The notes under the pieces were generated by a model, which made no database searches, was not told the origin of the DNA, and saw only the letters and a program-made list of their open reading frames with translations. The position numbers were made by a program, and so were the translations under genes. From Plantago major (lineage: Eukaryota; Streptophyta; Magnoliopsida; Lamiales; Plantaginaceae), in contig JAIFAC010000125.1 of assembly GCA_026545765.1 (NCBI GenBank), forward strand, positions 1-64,000: 64,000 bases of DNA. The letters run 5' to 3'. Below are positions 1 to 12,129 of the stretch, in pieces. Position 1 is the stretch's first letter; every line of letters begins with the position of its first letter.

Positions 1-1052
1 CTACTATTATTATGCATATTACTTCAGATGTTTATCTCTTCGGTAGCCTACAATATATCGGTAGTCTACACAATAAAAACATAGGCAAGTTACACATAAA
101 ACTATACGATATGATTTTTTTCGCGAATCGACATGCACTTTTTTAACTTACATTTCACAGCTCATCATTTCATGTATACATCCAATCATATTGATATTTA
201 CATCAAATTGCATATGTTTAGTATGTAATGGTCTATCTATGTTTATCATAAATTATTGATGACAACTATTTATTTATCAAACAAAATATATAATATTCAA
301 AAATAAACATAGAAATCAATTTTATTCATCAACTAATAAATGTCACTACATATAAAAAGAATAAAAATATATTCAAATTCATTATATGCAAATTACAATC
401 ACCTTTAGATAAAAAATAAAAATCCGGTATATAAAATCAAATCCAAGTAGTTTGCGAATGAATTTGGTCGGGAACATTCACTTTGAATTTCAAAACAAGA
501 TTCAAAAACATATTTATTCTGACTAAGAAAATATCTACATCGTCAATAACATTCTTCCCACCCTTCACTTGTTCGTCAACTCTTTCATCAATGTCTCCAT
601 ATTAGTTATCAATCTTTTTCTTTATTCGGACCACTCTATTCACGAAAACCTAGTACATACATGAACACATCAACAAATATCACCTGAGAACATCCGTAAG
701 TTATCTAAGAGATCTGTGTATACGGTAAATTACTTTGAGGAGGTTTACATAAGTTATCTAAGAGATAGCTTCAACATCCGTAAGACATTATGTGAATTAT
801 GGATGGCCTTGTAACCTGAGAATGCTACGATGCATTTTGATGTTCGTATTTGTTTGTTGTTTTCATGATTTTCAATGATTGGCTTGGTTATTGAAGAACT
901 TGGTTGATAAAAATGAAAATTTATTTCAGCAAACCTGCAAGTTTGAAATTTTTAAAGTTAGTAGTTCTAGTTTTAATTTAGTTTATGTTTAAGATAATTT
1001 CACAGTCACTTTATATCGTTTTTGCCTTGCTCAAGGATGAGCAAGATACTGG
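1..1052. other. AT-rich retrotransposon-like remnant without genes
   Basis: No credible reading frame is visible; the sequence is AT-rich and interrupted by stops in all frames. Its last ~35 bases (about 1,021-1,055) have the form TTGCTCAAGGATGAGCAA followed by a G-rich run, which matches the end of the internal region (polypurine tract) of many plant Ty3/gypsy elements just before the 3' LTR. I therefore read at least the last part as the 3' internal end of the family A element. The rest is unassigned. Confidence 0.45.
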
Positions 1053-1434
1053 TTTGGGGGTGTGATGTGACCGTGAAATGTGCGTTTTAACTTGATTTTA
1101 GACCCTTGTTTTTTCCCAAGATTCAATATTTATATCATATTATGGCCAATTACCAACTTCTTGTGTATTTGGTAGGGCATGATCGCGTTTTTGAGGAATT
1201 GCACGATTTCCAGTGCCAAAACGTCATATTTATGCGAAATCGAGGAAAATAATGAAATACGTTGAATTGCCTGTGCACAGAGTTTGAGGAGTCCAATCGA
1301 AGCATATGATCTACCAATGCGAAGATCTTTGAAAATGCTAAAACATTGTAGAAGAGCACTTTTCGAGGAAACGAGGTTACGAAGTTCGAAATCAAACCGC
1401 AGTTTAAACGAGCCATAAGGTGTCAATCATGAAG
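1053..1434 (+). repeat. LTR-like repeat family A, 5' part
   Basis: Begins with TGTGACCGTGAAATGTGCG directly after a purine-rich tract, as an LTR should. Related copies occur at 44,356-44,613 (plus) and in reverse at 53,090-54,384 and 43,830-44,060. All share landmark phrases such as TGCCAAAACGTCATA and AACGAGGTTACGAAG. The repeat stops at 1,434 where a CACTA element is inserted and resumes at 5,691. No protein is encoded. The lineage is inferred to be Ty3/gypsy from the tract before it. Confidence 0.6.
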
Positions 1435-1740
1435 CACTACAAAATCACGGGCGATTTGATAGATCCGCCGTCAAATTTAACGATCCGTCACCCCATTTAT
1501 GGCGACGGATAAAAATCCGCCTCACCGGAGTCGGGTCGACGGATAGATAATCCGTCAGTCCAATTCGCTACGACGGATGATTATATATTTGACTTTTTTT
1601 TTAATCGAAATATAACGATCGATAGATTCTATCCGCCGTTAGTCTATCCGTCAAGAATCGGACGACGGATAGATTCTATCCGTTGTTATATAGCGACGGA
1701 TAGATTCTATCCGTCAGTCAATATATTATTGAATTAGTGA
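1435..1740. repeat. CACTA left subterminal repeat array
   Basis: Repeated motif GACGGAT(AGATTCTATCCGTC) occurs many times in both orientations, forming short hairpin-like pairs such as CGACGGATAGATTCTATCCG. In CACTA elements such arrays bind the element's TNPA-like protein. Binding is inferred from family knowledge, not seen. Confidence 0.75.
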
Positions 1741-2221
1741 CTAATCAAATTCCGCCACTAATTCCACATCGTGAATCACTAATTCCGCCACTATTAATCC
1801 GCCACTATTTATTTCATATTAACTCGTTGTAGTTCACCTATTTAATCAATATAATGTTTGATAATAAATGAATAATACGTAAAATATTTCAATAAATTTT
1901 GAATAAAAAAGTAATATCCGGATGGAGAAATTATCCACAAGTGTAAATATGAAAAAAATCCAACATACGTATACATAACTAATTAGCTATCGACGGGGTG
2001 GGTGGTGATGGCGGAATCGGGACATGAATCGCTTCCATCAGAATCAAGGCGCCGTTTCTCCTCCTTCGTTCTATCGCGCCCATCTCGCCCTTTGTTGCTC
2101 CATCTTCGAAAGTTAGCCGAGCAACTGCTCTTGACCGCGATCGCACTATTTTTGAGACCGTCCCGTGTAAACCGACGTCTGGATCAGCCGATGATGATGA
2201 GGAGCACCTGACCAGCTGTGC

Positions 2222-4454
2222 TCAAACCGAGGCTCCGAGTCCATATATTCGCCCTTTCTTGTCCGGCTGGTCGACCTCTAAGAAGATGTTGTCAACTTGT
2301 TTAGTTGACAGCTCCTCGCTCGTCTCTTCCTCCTGCCTCGCTACCTGAGCATGAACTCGTAAATAGTAGATATCATGATCAGTTACTATTTTTAAAAAAT
2401 AACTTGTAATAGTGTACAAATATGAACTTTAAGCAACATAAACATATCAAGAATAGACGAGGTCTGGATTTCATTCCATACCCGCCTTCTACTTCGCCTT
2501 CTTGAAGACGGCATACTGGATGTCACCTCCCCGTACACCGAATCAAACCAGATCTAGTCAACAATTTATCATCTACATGTAATGCTAGATTGCAAAAACA
2601 CATATATACGCACCGATTGATAATAATCAGTGATAGTAGATCGCCTTCCAAGGTGGTGAACGACCCTTCCCGCCAGACGATCGGGATGCCCGGTTCGCTC
2701 AAGGTCTGTAACGCCCCGACATCGCTCACGCCAGAGGCATCCTAAAGGGCCCACTCACGGATCAACTCTGGAGGATTGGGCCACCTGATCCCAATGGCCT
2801 TCCACGTTTAACGCATTATATCCTCAGATATTGATCCCATACCGTAAACACGCCAGATCAGGATCAACTCATTGGAATGAAGTACCTTCTACACTACCAA
2901 TTTCATTCAACATCAAAAGTCAATACATGTATAACCTAACCAAGTTAGATCAATTTAACAAGATACAACAACAATGATATGGTGACTAATATATCACCCA
3001 AACAAAGTGGCTAACATACCACTCACATATAGTGGCTAACATACCACCACATTGTCCTAAATTTTACTAACACAATGGTGACTAACATATCACCCAAATA
3101 AAGTGGCTAACATACCACTCACATACAGGCTAACATACCACCCATATTAAAACGATTATAATTACAAACGAAGGAATGCCATATTTTAACTTACCTCACC
3201 ATCAAGTACTCGCCTCACGCCCGAGATGTGGCTCCAACACTCACCACCCGCCTTGGTGGTTTTCTCCGCCCTAAGATGTCACCTAGTTTGTTGTGCACCT
3301 CCGAGGCCATAAGTCATTGTCAATGTATAAGATACAAGAAACTAATATATATTACTTTAGTACAACAATTTATACTTGTCAACTATCATTATAAGTTATG
3401 TTTTACATATTTAAGAAGAATGTATAATACTTACTGGCAGACCAATGGGAAAATCATCGGCAAGTCATTCCACGGACGTTGGGATGGTTTGATCGAACAC
3501 GGTAGGGACAATCGTCGTGGTCGCCCCTCAAAGATGTCCTGGCCGACCGGTAGCCACGGCCGCTTCTTCCGCCGGGGTCTGTGAATCGACCGCACCACCA
3601 TCGGATCCTCCCCTCGTCTCCGACCAGTTCCACCCACCACTACTATCATGCGGCCATGGTGGGGACGATAGTGGACGGCCCGTCATGCATCTGCAAAGCA
3701 TGTAATAAATACAATAAAATGTGTTAGTACGAAGTTATAATACGTAATGCATTATAATAACACATATAATTACTCAAATGTTATCAACTACTAACTAGTT
3801 ATAATACACATAATATACCGCTATCGCCGCCCTCTAAGTCTACATATTGTCCTCGTGCGATCAAACAACTCATCATCCGCTTCTATGGGATCTTCGCTGT
3901 TTATCGACATCCTCTTGTTACGAGTTGGTAATCGAGTCGCCTTTCTCAATGTACTCCACTTTCGAGTAATATAAGCTACGAATATAAGTTATATTAGCTC
4001 GCATAATTGTTACGGCATTACATAATATAAGTTACATCACCTTCAATTTTACCATAATGTTTGGTTTCATATATATATCAACTAATGATTACTAGTTATA
4101 CAAGCTTAGAGACAAACGGATGAAACTCCTCATTCTCATGCACGATGCTCCTCATCACTTGTGACGCCCTACCACGTAACTTGCATTCCAACAGATCTAC
4201 ATCCTCCTCCCAATACACCATGCACATGTTCCGATAAGTAGAAAGGCACTGATAGGCGCCCCAAACCCCGCCTCCTCCATTGAGGTATGCCATGGACGGT
4301 GCTTCCTCACCGTGATGAATCCATACATGATACTCAGCATGAACTGTAACGTCGCAAGTGCTCGAATATCAGAAGCGCCATAAATTGCTTGTTTCAGTGT
4401 TTCAATGTGCAAGGACACTTTATCAACCCCCCAAACACAAACCGGACGTCCCAT
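2222..4454 (-). pseudogene. CACTA accessory protein remnant (Transposase_24-like)
   Basis: Minus-strand fragments in several frames resemble the plant Ptta/En/Spm-associated protein family (Transposase_24, PF03004). The clearest piece, at 2,222-2,300, reads LEVDQPDKKGRIYGLGASV, which fits the family's C-terminal 'dk.GRvyGlG' block. Upstream pieces (3,431-3,700 and 3,840-3,960) are arginine- and alanine-rich, like the variable N-terminal half. Stops and frame changes separate the pieces; introns cannot be excluded. The 4,096-4,454 fragments may belong to another CACTA gene. The family call rests on memory of motifs and needs a profile search. Confidence 0.45.
2977..3148. repeat. Tandem repeat inside the CACTA element
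   Basis: Two ~96-bp units start at 2,981 and 3,077. Each contains GGTGACTAA.ATATCACCC followed by copies of a 17-bp sub-motif AGTGGCTAACATACCAC. No coding potential is visible. Confidence 0.8.
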
Positions 4455-5030
4455 GGCAAACGAGATGAAACCTTTAACCCTTCTACAAAACTCCTAAAAC
4501 TCGCTTATTTACATCACGATTATCGTACATCCATGAACGGCCAATTCATTGTATACTTTATTTTAACGATAATGCTCCAATTGATTAGATCAGATTTAAT
4601 TTATTAGATCGATTCCAATTCGATAAGAAGATTGTGGAGGTTAATTGTTAATTATTATATGTTCCTTATAAATTAATTATTAATTATGTTCATATATTAC
4701 AAAATTGGGCATATATTTTAACCATTTCAACCTCTTAGTACATATATTATATACTTAACATACATATCAAATTAACTAATTACTCTATACATATCGAATT
4801 ACTACATATATTCATATCAAATTACATACTTAACATACAAATTTATCAAATCAAACTACATACTTCTATACTTTAACAAACATATCAAATTAACTAAACT
4901 AACTATATATACTTAACACACAACTCAAACTAACTACACACATTCATACATACCAAACTTAACATACTACATACATTCATATCATACTACATACCTAACA
5001 TATATACATATCATTAACTAAACTAACTAT

Positions 5031-5067
<37 letters not shown>

Positions 5068-5390
5068 AATTGAACAAATTACATATAATTGATCAAATTA
5101 ACTAAACTAACTACTACATACTTATCATATATACATATAATTGCACAAATTAATCAAAATAAACAAACTCCCCAAATTTTTAAAAACTAGGTTTTAGCCA
5201 AAATAATGCACTTGATTAATCGTAGAAATATGAAATTGATCAAGAACCAAACTCCTTGTCACACGAGCTTCGGGATTAGGCACCAAGATCGCTTAATAAC
5301 TAATGATTCACCGGAAATCAAGAGAGGAGAAGAAGAAATCGAGGATGAAGAATGAAGAAGATGATGAATTCGCCACATTTCGCCTCGTCT
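4455..5390. repeat. AT-rich simple-sequence filler with (TA)n microsatellite
   Basis: Low-complexity DNA built from degenerate variants of ATATCAAATTAACTAAACTA and ACATACTTAACAT, with a pure (AT)n run at about 5,034-5,065. It lies in the right half of the CACTA element and encodes nothing recognisable. Confidence 0.75.
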
Positions 5391-5660
5391 CTGGATAAAC
5401 CCCTCCGGGCCGATTTGACACGATCCGTCGCCTACCAATGATCCGCTAGTTTGGGAGACGATTAGTATCCGTCGCCTTCATAGCGACGGATAATCTATCC
5501 GTCGCCTGCTTTTTTTTTTTTTAATTAAAATATTAACGACGGATAAAATTATCTCGTCAACAATTTCCTTTTTTTTTTAAAGTCAAACTTGGCATGACGG
5601 ATAACTATTATCCGCCAAACGCGACGGATTATGATCTGTTATGGGCTTGATAAAAACCAC
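5391..5660. repeat. CACTA right subterminal repeat array
   Basis: Several copies of GCGACGGATAATCTATCCGTCGCC and related forms, interspersed with T/A runs. They mirror the left subterminal array and end about 30 bases before the degenerate terminal inverted repeat at 5,690. Confidence 0.75.
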
Positions 5661-5690
5661 ACCCCATAACGCTGTTTTCGATTTTCAGTG

Positions 5691-6473
5691 GAGTCACCGC
5701 AGCCATTCGCAGAAGTTCGAATGCTTGTTCGAGGTCCGCTGCTAGAGCCCACCATTCTAACCTTCCTTAATCATCATGGCATGTAGGAGGACGCAATTTA
5801 CAAGATAAATAAGTGCCTGTTATCATAATCAAAAGACACGTGAATAAAAAGTAGCTCTCGAGAGAGAAACAATTCTTGGGAAGAGAAACCCTAATTCGTA
5901 AAAACCCTCACCGCCAAAAGAAGCAAGAAGAAGAAACCCTAGTCATTAGCCATTGTAGACTACAAGAAATCAAGAAGATCAAGGAAGAGAAATGAAGGGT
6001 ACACTCATTATCTTTTAACTGCTTAGTTGTTTCAAACATAATTTCTACTCAACATTCTCGCTTATTTACTTTTCGCTATGTTAGCTAATTTACTTATGTA
6101 AGGATTAGCCGCATCTTTGATTACAACGCTTATATATATGATGGAATAGTTTTAGCATCTATGTCATGGTCATAATCGCTGCTCATTCCTCGTTGCCACG
6201 TTAAGATGCATGCTTATTCGTGTTTTACCATGGATTCATGAATATTCTTTCAGACTAGATTATGAGAGATCAACCCCGTTTATAATTTGATTATCTGTCA
6301 AGGTTTGTTGTCGAGCTAGCCAGGTGACAGCTTGAGCTAGACGGTAGCCTACATGTGGTATCCTTCATCGACCACATCTCGAATATGATATGTACATAAC
6401 CATCGCTATTTGGGATTCCTTATATAACCTAGTTGTCAAAGTGAAGGTTAATACTTAGATACTGCATTAATTG
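5691..6473 (+). repeat. LTR-like repeat family A, continuation after CACTA
   Basis: Sequence after the CACTA right end resumes the family A repeat. The segment around 5,800-5,960 (ATAAATAAGTGC... GTAATCAAAG... GCTCTCGAGAGAGA... AAACCCTAG) aligns, with indels, to the reverse complement of 53,700-53,900. A leader-like stretch follows. The block is broken again at 6,474 by the Tat element, and AATTG at 6,469-6,473 is that element's target duplication. Confidence 0.55.
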
Positions 6474-7316
6474 TGTTGATACTAAAATATGTCCAATCCG
6501 CCATAGAGCCCTTGAACGAATCCTAAGGCCCTAAGTCATCTAATGGATTCGAGACACATTGGTCCGAGCCAACTGCTCGATCCGCAGACTCCACCATGGT
6601 CCGACCCACCCTAGAAGAGAGAGGAACAAAGGATCTAAAGCTTACTAGTCCCACCCAAGGATCTCGTGTTCGACCCACTGGTGAGCCTCCGATACGGACG
6701 ATCACTGGATCCAACATGACAATCTCACAGTAGCCAAGTAGACAGCACAGAGTAGGGGTCCCAACCATGAGGTCCGAATCAAGAGTTGAGCTAACCCGAG
6801 AACTTCCTCATATGACAACCCAATACGGTCCGACCATGCGTCCAACCAACCTCTCCTGACCTTGACCTCCAGACTATGTCACACCTCCAAAACTCCCTCA
6901 ATAATGACTAACCACTCCCTAAAAGCCCAAATGGTATGGGCTATGTCATTATCGGGCCATGGGCCTAAACAAGCTTCGTGGCTCAATCTAGCCTTACACT
7001 GCCGATCTAGAGGAGTCCTTCCTCTTTGAGAAAATCCTTTAAATAGGGCACACATCCCCATGTTAAGGTAAGTCATCGACATAAGCTAATCCCAACATTA
7101 TACAAAGCATCTTTAGTCTCTCGAGTAAAGTCTCTAACCGTTTGACGCTATAAACCGGTCCTAACCCCTCCAAGTCGCTTGCAGGTCCCACGCATCGCCT
7201 CTTACCAAAGACGGTTCTTACGGGCTCTACTTTCGCTCTTACTCAAAGGTGGTCTAGGTACTTAAAGTGAAGGAAAGCAAGGAAAATTCATTAAGTGGTC
7301 AGACTTTACCTCAACA
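6474..7316 (+). repeat. 5' LTR of Tat element
   Basis: Starts TGTTGATACTAAAATATG and ends CCTCAACA. A TATA-like CTTTAAATAGGG lies at about 7,037-7,048. It differs from the 3' LTR by numerous small indels and fewer substitutions, although total lengths are almost equal. Confidence 0.93.
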
Positions 7317-7318
7317 TT

Positions 7319-7333
7319 TTGGCGCCCTGGAAA
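7319..7333 (+). promoter_or_regulatory. Primer-binding site of Tat element
   Basis: TTGGCGCCCTGGAAA lies three bases after the 5' LTR. TTTGGCGCC is the usual start of the tRNA primer-binding site in plant Tat-type Ty3/gypsy elements. The exact tRNA cannot be named without a comparison. Confidence 0.7.
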
Positions 7334-7344
7334 CCTTACGAAAG

Positions 7345-9060
7345 TTCTTTTCTTCAAGAATGGTAAGAACAAGAAGGTCCGCAAGAACCAACGCTATCGA
7401 ATTGGCACGCCTTCTCCAAGGCAAAGAGGTAGACCTCCCACTAGAGAGAGGTGGCAGAACCTCCAAGAAATACGATGGATTGTCCAAGCGACGCCATACC
7501 GCCACTTCTTCGATGAGGAAAGAGCCACCGATCCGCCATAAGGACCCAGATGCTTGGGGTCGAAGGACAAATTCCTCCGCAGAACACATGGCCCTCCTCC
7601 AGAAGAAACTTTACCCTCCCAAATGGGCGATCATCCGCCCTAGCGAATTCGGGATGAATGAGAATCATTAGCCTCTTACTCACCACTATTCAATGATGCT
7701 TTGATCAAACAACTTCAAGCCCGCCAACCCACTCCTCATTTCGCAATTCCAAGACAAGTCAACTCAAGACAATCCGAAATGAGCATCGCCCTATCCAACA
7801 AAGGTCGGGGAACAAGCTCATCCTAAGATCTAAGGAATCTTCACAGAGGGCCGCTTCTCACGAACAAATGAGGAAAAGTCCAAAGGATGCAACGAGTGGA
7901 TGAAGTCGAACTAGTCGTCAGGAGCACAACAACATGCGCCAAGAGATCGTATGGAAAGCATCTCGATAGTCCCTATTGATGACCTTCCTCTGATGTGGCT
8001 ATCAACCAGAATCGGTGAGAAGCTAACAAATGAAAGCAGATTTATCTTCAACAAAAGGCCTTAGAAATGCAAATCGCCACTCGAGTAAGATGGTGAAGGC
8101 ACATGAGAAGGTAACTCTTAGAGCTCCCAATCCTCTATGTGACGAGATCAGAAGGAAAGAAAATGCCCGACTCCACTATCCCAAACCTTAAACACTATTA
8201 CGAGATATTTGTCTGTGGGGCACCTTAGATACGAAGTAAGATGGAGACCAACGGCCTAAATGACAACTTGAAAGCTCTCAACTTTTCCACTACACTCTTT
8301 GGGAAGCAATGATCGGTAGACCTCACTACCTAATGGTTCCATCAAGTCCTATGGATATCGCTTCCTCTTCCCGAAAAGATTTGAGAAAGCAAAGAAGAGA
8401 AAGAGGCCATTGAGCACTTGGCGTGAATAATCCGTAAAGAGCATGAGGACCTTAGAACCTTTCGACCGCTTCAATGTCAAGCACGCCAAGTAGAACCTCA
8501 TAGCATCAAAGAACGGGTCCGACACCTATATGCCAACACTTATAATGATGATCTCAGAAAAAAGATTTCCAATGAAGAAATCACAACTGAAAAGTACTTG
8601 GAAGATATCTGTGAAGGAGTCTTGTATGGAGAAGAGTATCGGCGAAATGTTTCGATAAGAGCTGGAGCCAAAAGAGGAAAAGAGCAAGTAAGGCAAGAAC
8701 CTCCTCCTCGTCAGGGAAAGTTTGAACAAAAAAGGGAACTTAGAGATAAGAGGGAATTCCGCAGAGAGAGGACTCCTCCAAGGAGATACGCCGATTATAC
8801 TCGCCAATGTACTAAGATCCGACATCTTCGCTTCCATCGTTGAGAAAAACTCGACATACAATGGCCAAAACCTACGAGGAGCAACAAGAAGAACAAAGCT
8901 TCCAAGGACTACTGTAGGTTCCATAAGCAAAAAGGTCACTCAACGGAGGACTGTGTCCAGTTGAAGACAGAAATAGAGGGGACGATAAGGAGCGGAAAAC
9001 TCAAAGAACTTATATATGTAGAGGAACCTTCCAGACACCAGAAGAATGAACAAAGAAGGG
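7345..9060 (+). pseudogene. gag remnant with CCHC-type knuckle (Tat)
   Basis: Capsid-region wording typical of Tat gag is visible only in pieces, for example KISNEEITTEKYLEDICEG near 8,560-8,620. The nucleic-acid-binding knuckle is clear at 8,910-8,954: YCRFHKQKGHSTEDC, a C-x-x-H-x6-GH-x4-C form used by Tat elements, followed by QLKTEIEGTIRSGKLKELI. At least several stops and frame changes separate the pieces. Gag would package the element RNA in cytoplasmic particles; this copy cannot encode it intact. Confidence 0.8.
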
Positions 9061-9330
9061 AGGAGCGTGGTTCGGAACCTCCGACAGGATCCTTACCACC
9101 ACCGCCAGCGGGGATCCCACCTCAGCATGCCCAAGGATACCGAGGGTACCACGATGGTTTGGATATGGAAAACCTCCCCTATAGCGGAGTTATCAATGCC
9201 ATTGCAGGAGGACCAACTGGGGAGACAATAAATGCAAGGGAAAGGACCGCAAGAACACTTGAGAAACAACGAGAGCCTATGCTCCTTCAAATTTCGAAGG
9301 CACAAACGCCATCACCTTTGATGATAGCGA

Positions 9331-10044
9331 ATGCCCCCAAAGAACGCCCTCGATGGAGGAGATCTCAAGGACCCGACGCCTTTGGTTGTTTCTATGGTTA
9401 TTCCACTTACAAGGTCAATAAAGTACTTGCTTTACAGAAGTTCTTCCAATGTCATCTCCAAAAGGACTGTGGAGCAAATGCACTTGGGACAGATTCAATA
9501 TGGGTGTGTGTATACTTCTTTGGTGGGTTTTGGAGGATCTGTAGTACGTCCCATTGGGAGTGTACCACTACAAGTCTCTATGGGCACCTTTCCGACAAGA
9601 GTGACTGAGTCAATCCTCTTTGTGGTAGTCGATAGCACCTTCGACTATAACGTGATCCTGGGCTGCCCAGGACTTAACCAATTCAGGGCAATCACTTCTC
9701 CCCTGCACAACAGGGTAAAGTTCCCAACCCCAAACGGTGTGGGTGAAGAAGTGGGCAATGTTAGAGAAGCCTGGGAATGCTACATCATGTCAACCAGAGG
9801 AGCCACAGTACCCGTTCTTTTGGTCACTAAGAGACCCAGGAGTCCTCCTCATGTGGCTCTTACCCCACTAAAGGAAGAAATTTGTGTTGGGTCGCTCAGG
9901 GAAAAGTTCCCCAAGACTGCCAGGATAGAACCTCATGAAGCCCTGAAAGAGGTTCAGTTGATCGAGGGGAACTTGGAAAAGACAACTCGGATAGGAACAG
10001 AGATGAGCACGGAAGTAGAGATGAAGCTCATCACATGCCTTTGA
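9331..10044 (+). pseudogene. Retroviral-type aspartic protease region (Tat)
   Basis: An open frame of 237 codons covers the protease and the linker to reverse transcriptase. The block FDYNVILGCPGLNQFRAITS, followed by KFPTPNGVGE, is the standard C-terminal protease signature of Tat elements. The catalytic D-(S/T)-G motif is not readable: the equivalent position gives YRSSSNVIS instead of a VDTGSS-like string. The active site is therefore lost, or hidden by a small frame change near 9,430. Confidence 0.8.
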
Positions 10045-10237
10045 GACAATCACGATATCTTTGCTCGAGCACCGATGATCTTAAGGGATAGACCTAAGGA
10101 TCGCAGCCACCGTTCGAACATGGATCCAACAGAAACACATCCGGCGTAAGAGGAAAGACTTTGGGCTGAGGATGCTATCATAGCAGAGAGGTGGACAAGT
10201 TGATGAAAGCAGACATATCAAGAAGTCGATATTCTGA

Positions 10238-10753
10238 TTGGTTCAGAACGTGGTCCTCGCCGAAAAGGCTCCGGAAAGTGGAGAATGCAATGACTTCACT
10301 AGACTCAACAAGTTTTGTCCAAAAGATCCTTATCCATTACCCCAAGATAGACCAAATTTAGTTGATTCCACCGCAGGATGTGCACTCGAGCTTCATGGAC
10401 GATATCAAGGCTTCTACCAAATCAGGATGGCCCAGGAAGACATTAAGAAGACGGCCTTCTTTGCGGCAGGAGGGGTCTACTACTTCAAGGTCATGCCATT
10501 TGGCCTCAAGAACGCAGGTGCTACATACCAACGACTGGTAAATAAGATGTTCAAAGAGGAGTTGGGCAAAACCATGGAAGTCTATGTGGATGACATGCTT
10601 GTAAAAATCAAGATCAAGAGGAGCACATCGAGCATCTCAACAATTGCTTTTCCATCCTTAGGAAATACTAATGAAGTCGAACCGAAAAGTGCACGCTCGA
10701 GTAAAAGGAGGAAAGTTCATCGCTACATGGTCACAGAGAGAGGTATCGCTTAA
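10238..10753 (+). pseudogene. Reverse transcriptase domain (Tat)
   Basis: A 171-codon open stretch carries DFTRLNKFCPKDPYPLP, then FKVMPFGLKNAGATYQRLVN and the catalytic YVDDMLVK. The first catalytic aspartate motif (usually FMDAY) is out of frame: that position reads LHGRYQGFYQI, flanked by small length changes. The domain would copy element RNA into DNA. Sequence after YVDD runs out of frame, so thumb and connection are broken. Confidence 0.9.
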
Positions 10754-11029
10754 CTGGAGAAAATAAAGGCAATCCTAGACTTACCACAAAGAAAAACTAT
10801 CAATGAAGTTCAAGCTTTTGGGAAAGGTGATGGCGTTAAGTCGTTTCATCTCCAAGTCCGCCAAGAAAAACTTACCGCTCTTCAAGATTCTAAGGAAAGG
10901 AGACAAGTTCGAGGACGAAGGAGTGTGAAGAGGCCTCGATAATTTGAAAAATACTCCTCTCACCGCCTCTTGTTTAAACCAATAGAGGGCTAACCTCTTA
11001 CCTTTATCCGCCGCCATCGATGAAGCAAT

Positions 11030-11365
11030 GAGTTCAGATCAAAAGCGGATACAAGGAACGCACCATTTACCCATCTACTATTTGAGCAAGGCACTCAGGC
11101 CTGGAGGCCGATATGTCAAGATCGAGAAGCTCGCCGCTTAGTTTACACTACACGATTACTAAAGCCTTACTTCAAATTCATCGAATCGTGGTCCTCACCA
11201 ATGAACCACTCAAACATGTCCTAGGTAAGCCGCACTACCAGACGCTTATCCAAGTGGCGATCGAACTAAGTGAATATGATATCTGCTATCAAGCTCCATC
11301 CGCCAAAAGCACAAGTCCTTGCCGACTTCCCGGTAGATTATCCAGGAAATGTAGGGGAAATCGAA
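11030..11365 (+). pseudogene. RNase H domain (Tat pol)
   Basis: Pieces in more than one frame match the Tat RNase H: IYYLSKALRPGGRYVKIEKLA near 11,077-11,140, then VVLTNEPLKHVLGKP near 11,190-11,235 and ELSEYDICYQAP near 11,265-11,300. At least one stop (TTAG) and frame changes interrupt them. It would normally degrade RNA in the RNA-DNA hybrid. Confidence 0.75.
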
Positions 11366-11631
11366 GTTCAGCAAAAGGATATGAGCCACGCCATGATCAC
11401 TCAAGTAAAAGACTCCTTGGAGGAAGAGAAAGCAAAAGAGAATGCACCCCAAGAGACACACGGAATAGTCTCCAATTTCGACCAAGTATCAAGAACCCAT
11501 GGATTCTATTAAGGGTGAGGCACATGTTTCTCCTAGATGAGGCCTCCAACACTTCGACACCTGCATCTTCCGACAAGAAGCAGGAGGAAGAAAAGGTGCC
11601 TACTCTCGCTGTGGAAAACAAGTTGAGAGAC

Positions 11632-12010
11632 AAGGATTGTTGGATATTACAAGTGGACGGATCCTCATCGACGATTGGGAGGAATAGGAATTTTTCTTGA
11701 AAGTCCCAAGGAGCCAAGCTAGAATACGCCATCACCCTCAACTTTAAAGTAACAAACAACGAGGTCGAGTATGAGGCACCTCACCGCCCTAAGGATGGCG
11801 AGAGCTCAGTGAAAAGAATTAAGTGCTTACACAGATTCACAACTCGCAATCCCAGCCTCCCGTCCTTACCGCTAAAGGGCATAACATGATCAAGTACTGA
11901 ACTTCTCAAAAAGAGGTCGAGCATTTTGAGGACTTCACTCTTGACCAATTCCATGTGGAATGGAACGAAAAGTCGATGTCCTCTCCAAATATGCCTCGCC
12001 TTAGGAGCTC
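11632..12010 (+). pseudogene. Second, archaeal-type RNase H (Tat hallmark)
   Basis: CWILQVDGSSSTIGR at about 11,640, then a frame change, then AKLEYAITLNFKVTNNEVEYEA near 11,715-11,780. This fits the additional RNase H located between the canonical RNase H and integrase in Tat elements: the VDGSS start and ATNNEAEYEAL block are diagnostic. Frame changes and stops inactivate it. Confidence 0.8.
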
Positions 12011-12129
12011 GACACGAGAAGTGTCATCTTGATGACCCACACGGACTCATCCTCGCAAACTCCAATGGACAAGTTTTCCTCGAGCACTAAAAGAACCGGA
12101 TGATCCGATATTCCACCATCTCAAGGACG

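Larger units (their letters stand above)
1435..5690. mobile_element. CACTA (En/Spm-type) DNA transposon
   Basis: The left end is CACTACAAAATCACGGGCG and the reverse complement of the right end is CACTGAAAATCGAAAACAG, so both termini share CACT..AAAATC, as in CACTA elements. Both ends carry dense subterminal repeats built on CGACGGAT/ATCCGTCG. Bases next to the ends are AAG on the left and GAG on the right, an imperfect 3-bp target duplication. The interior holds remains of a minus-strand accessory gene (2,222-4,454), a tandem repeat and AT-rich filler. No intact TNP2-type transposase is visible, so the copy is defective. It sits inside the family A LTR. Confidence 0.85.

Noticed and set aside
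1435..1740. Possible CRISPR-like or telomere-like repeat array
   Set aside because: The CGACGGAT repeats alternate orientation, have irregular spacing and sit at CACTA ends, so they are transposon subterminal repeats.
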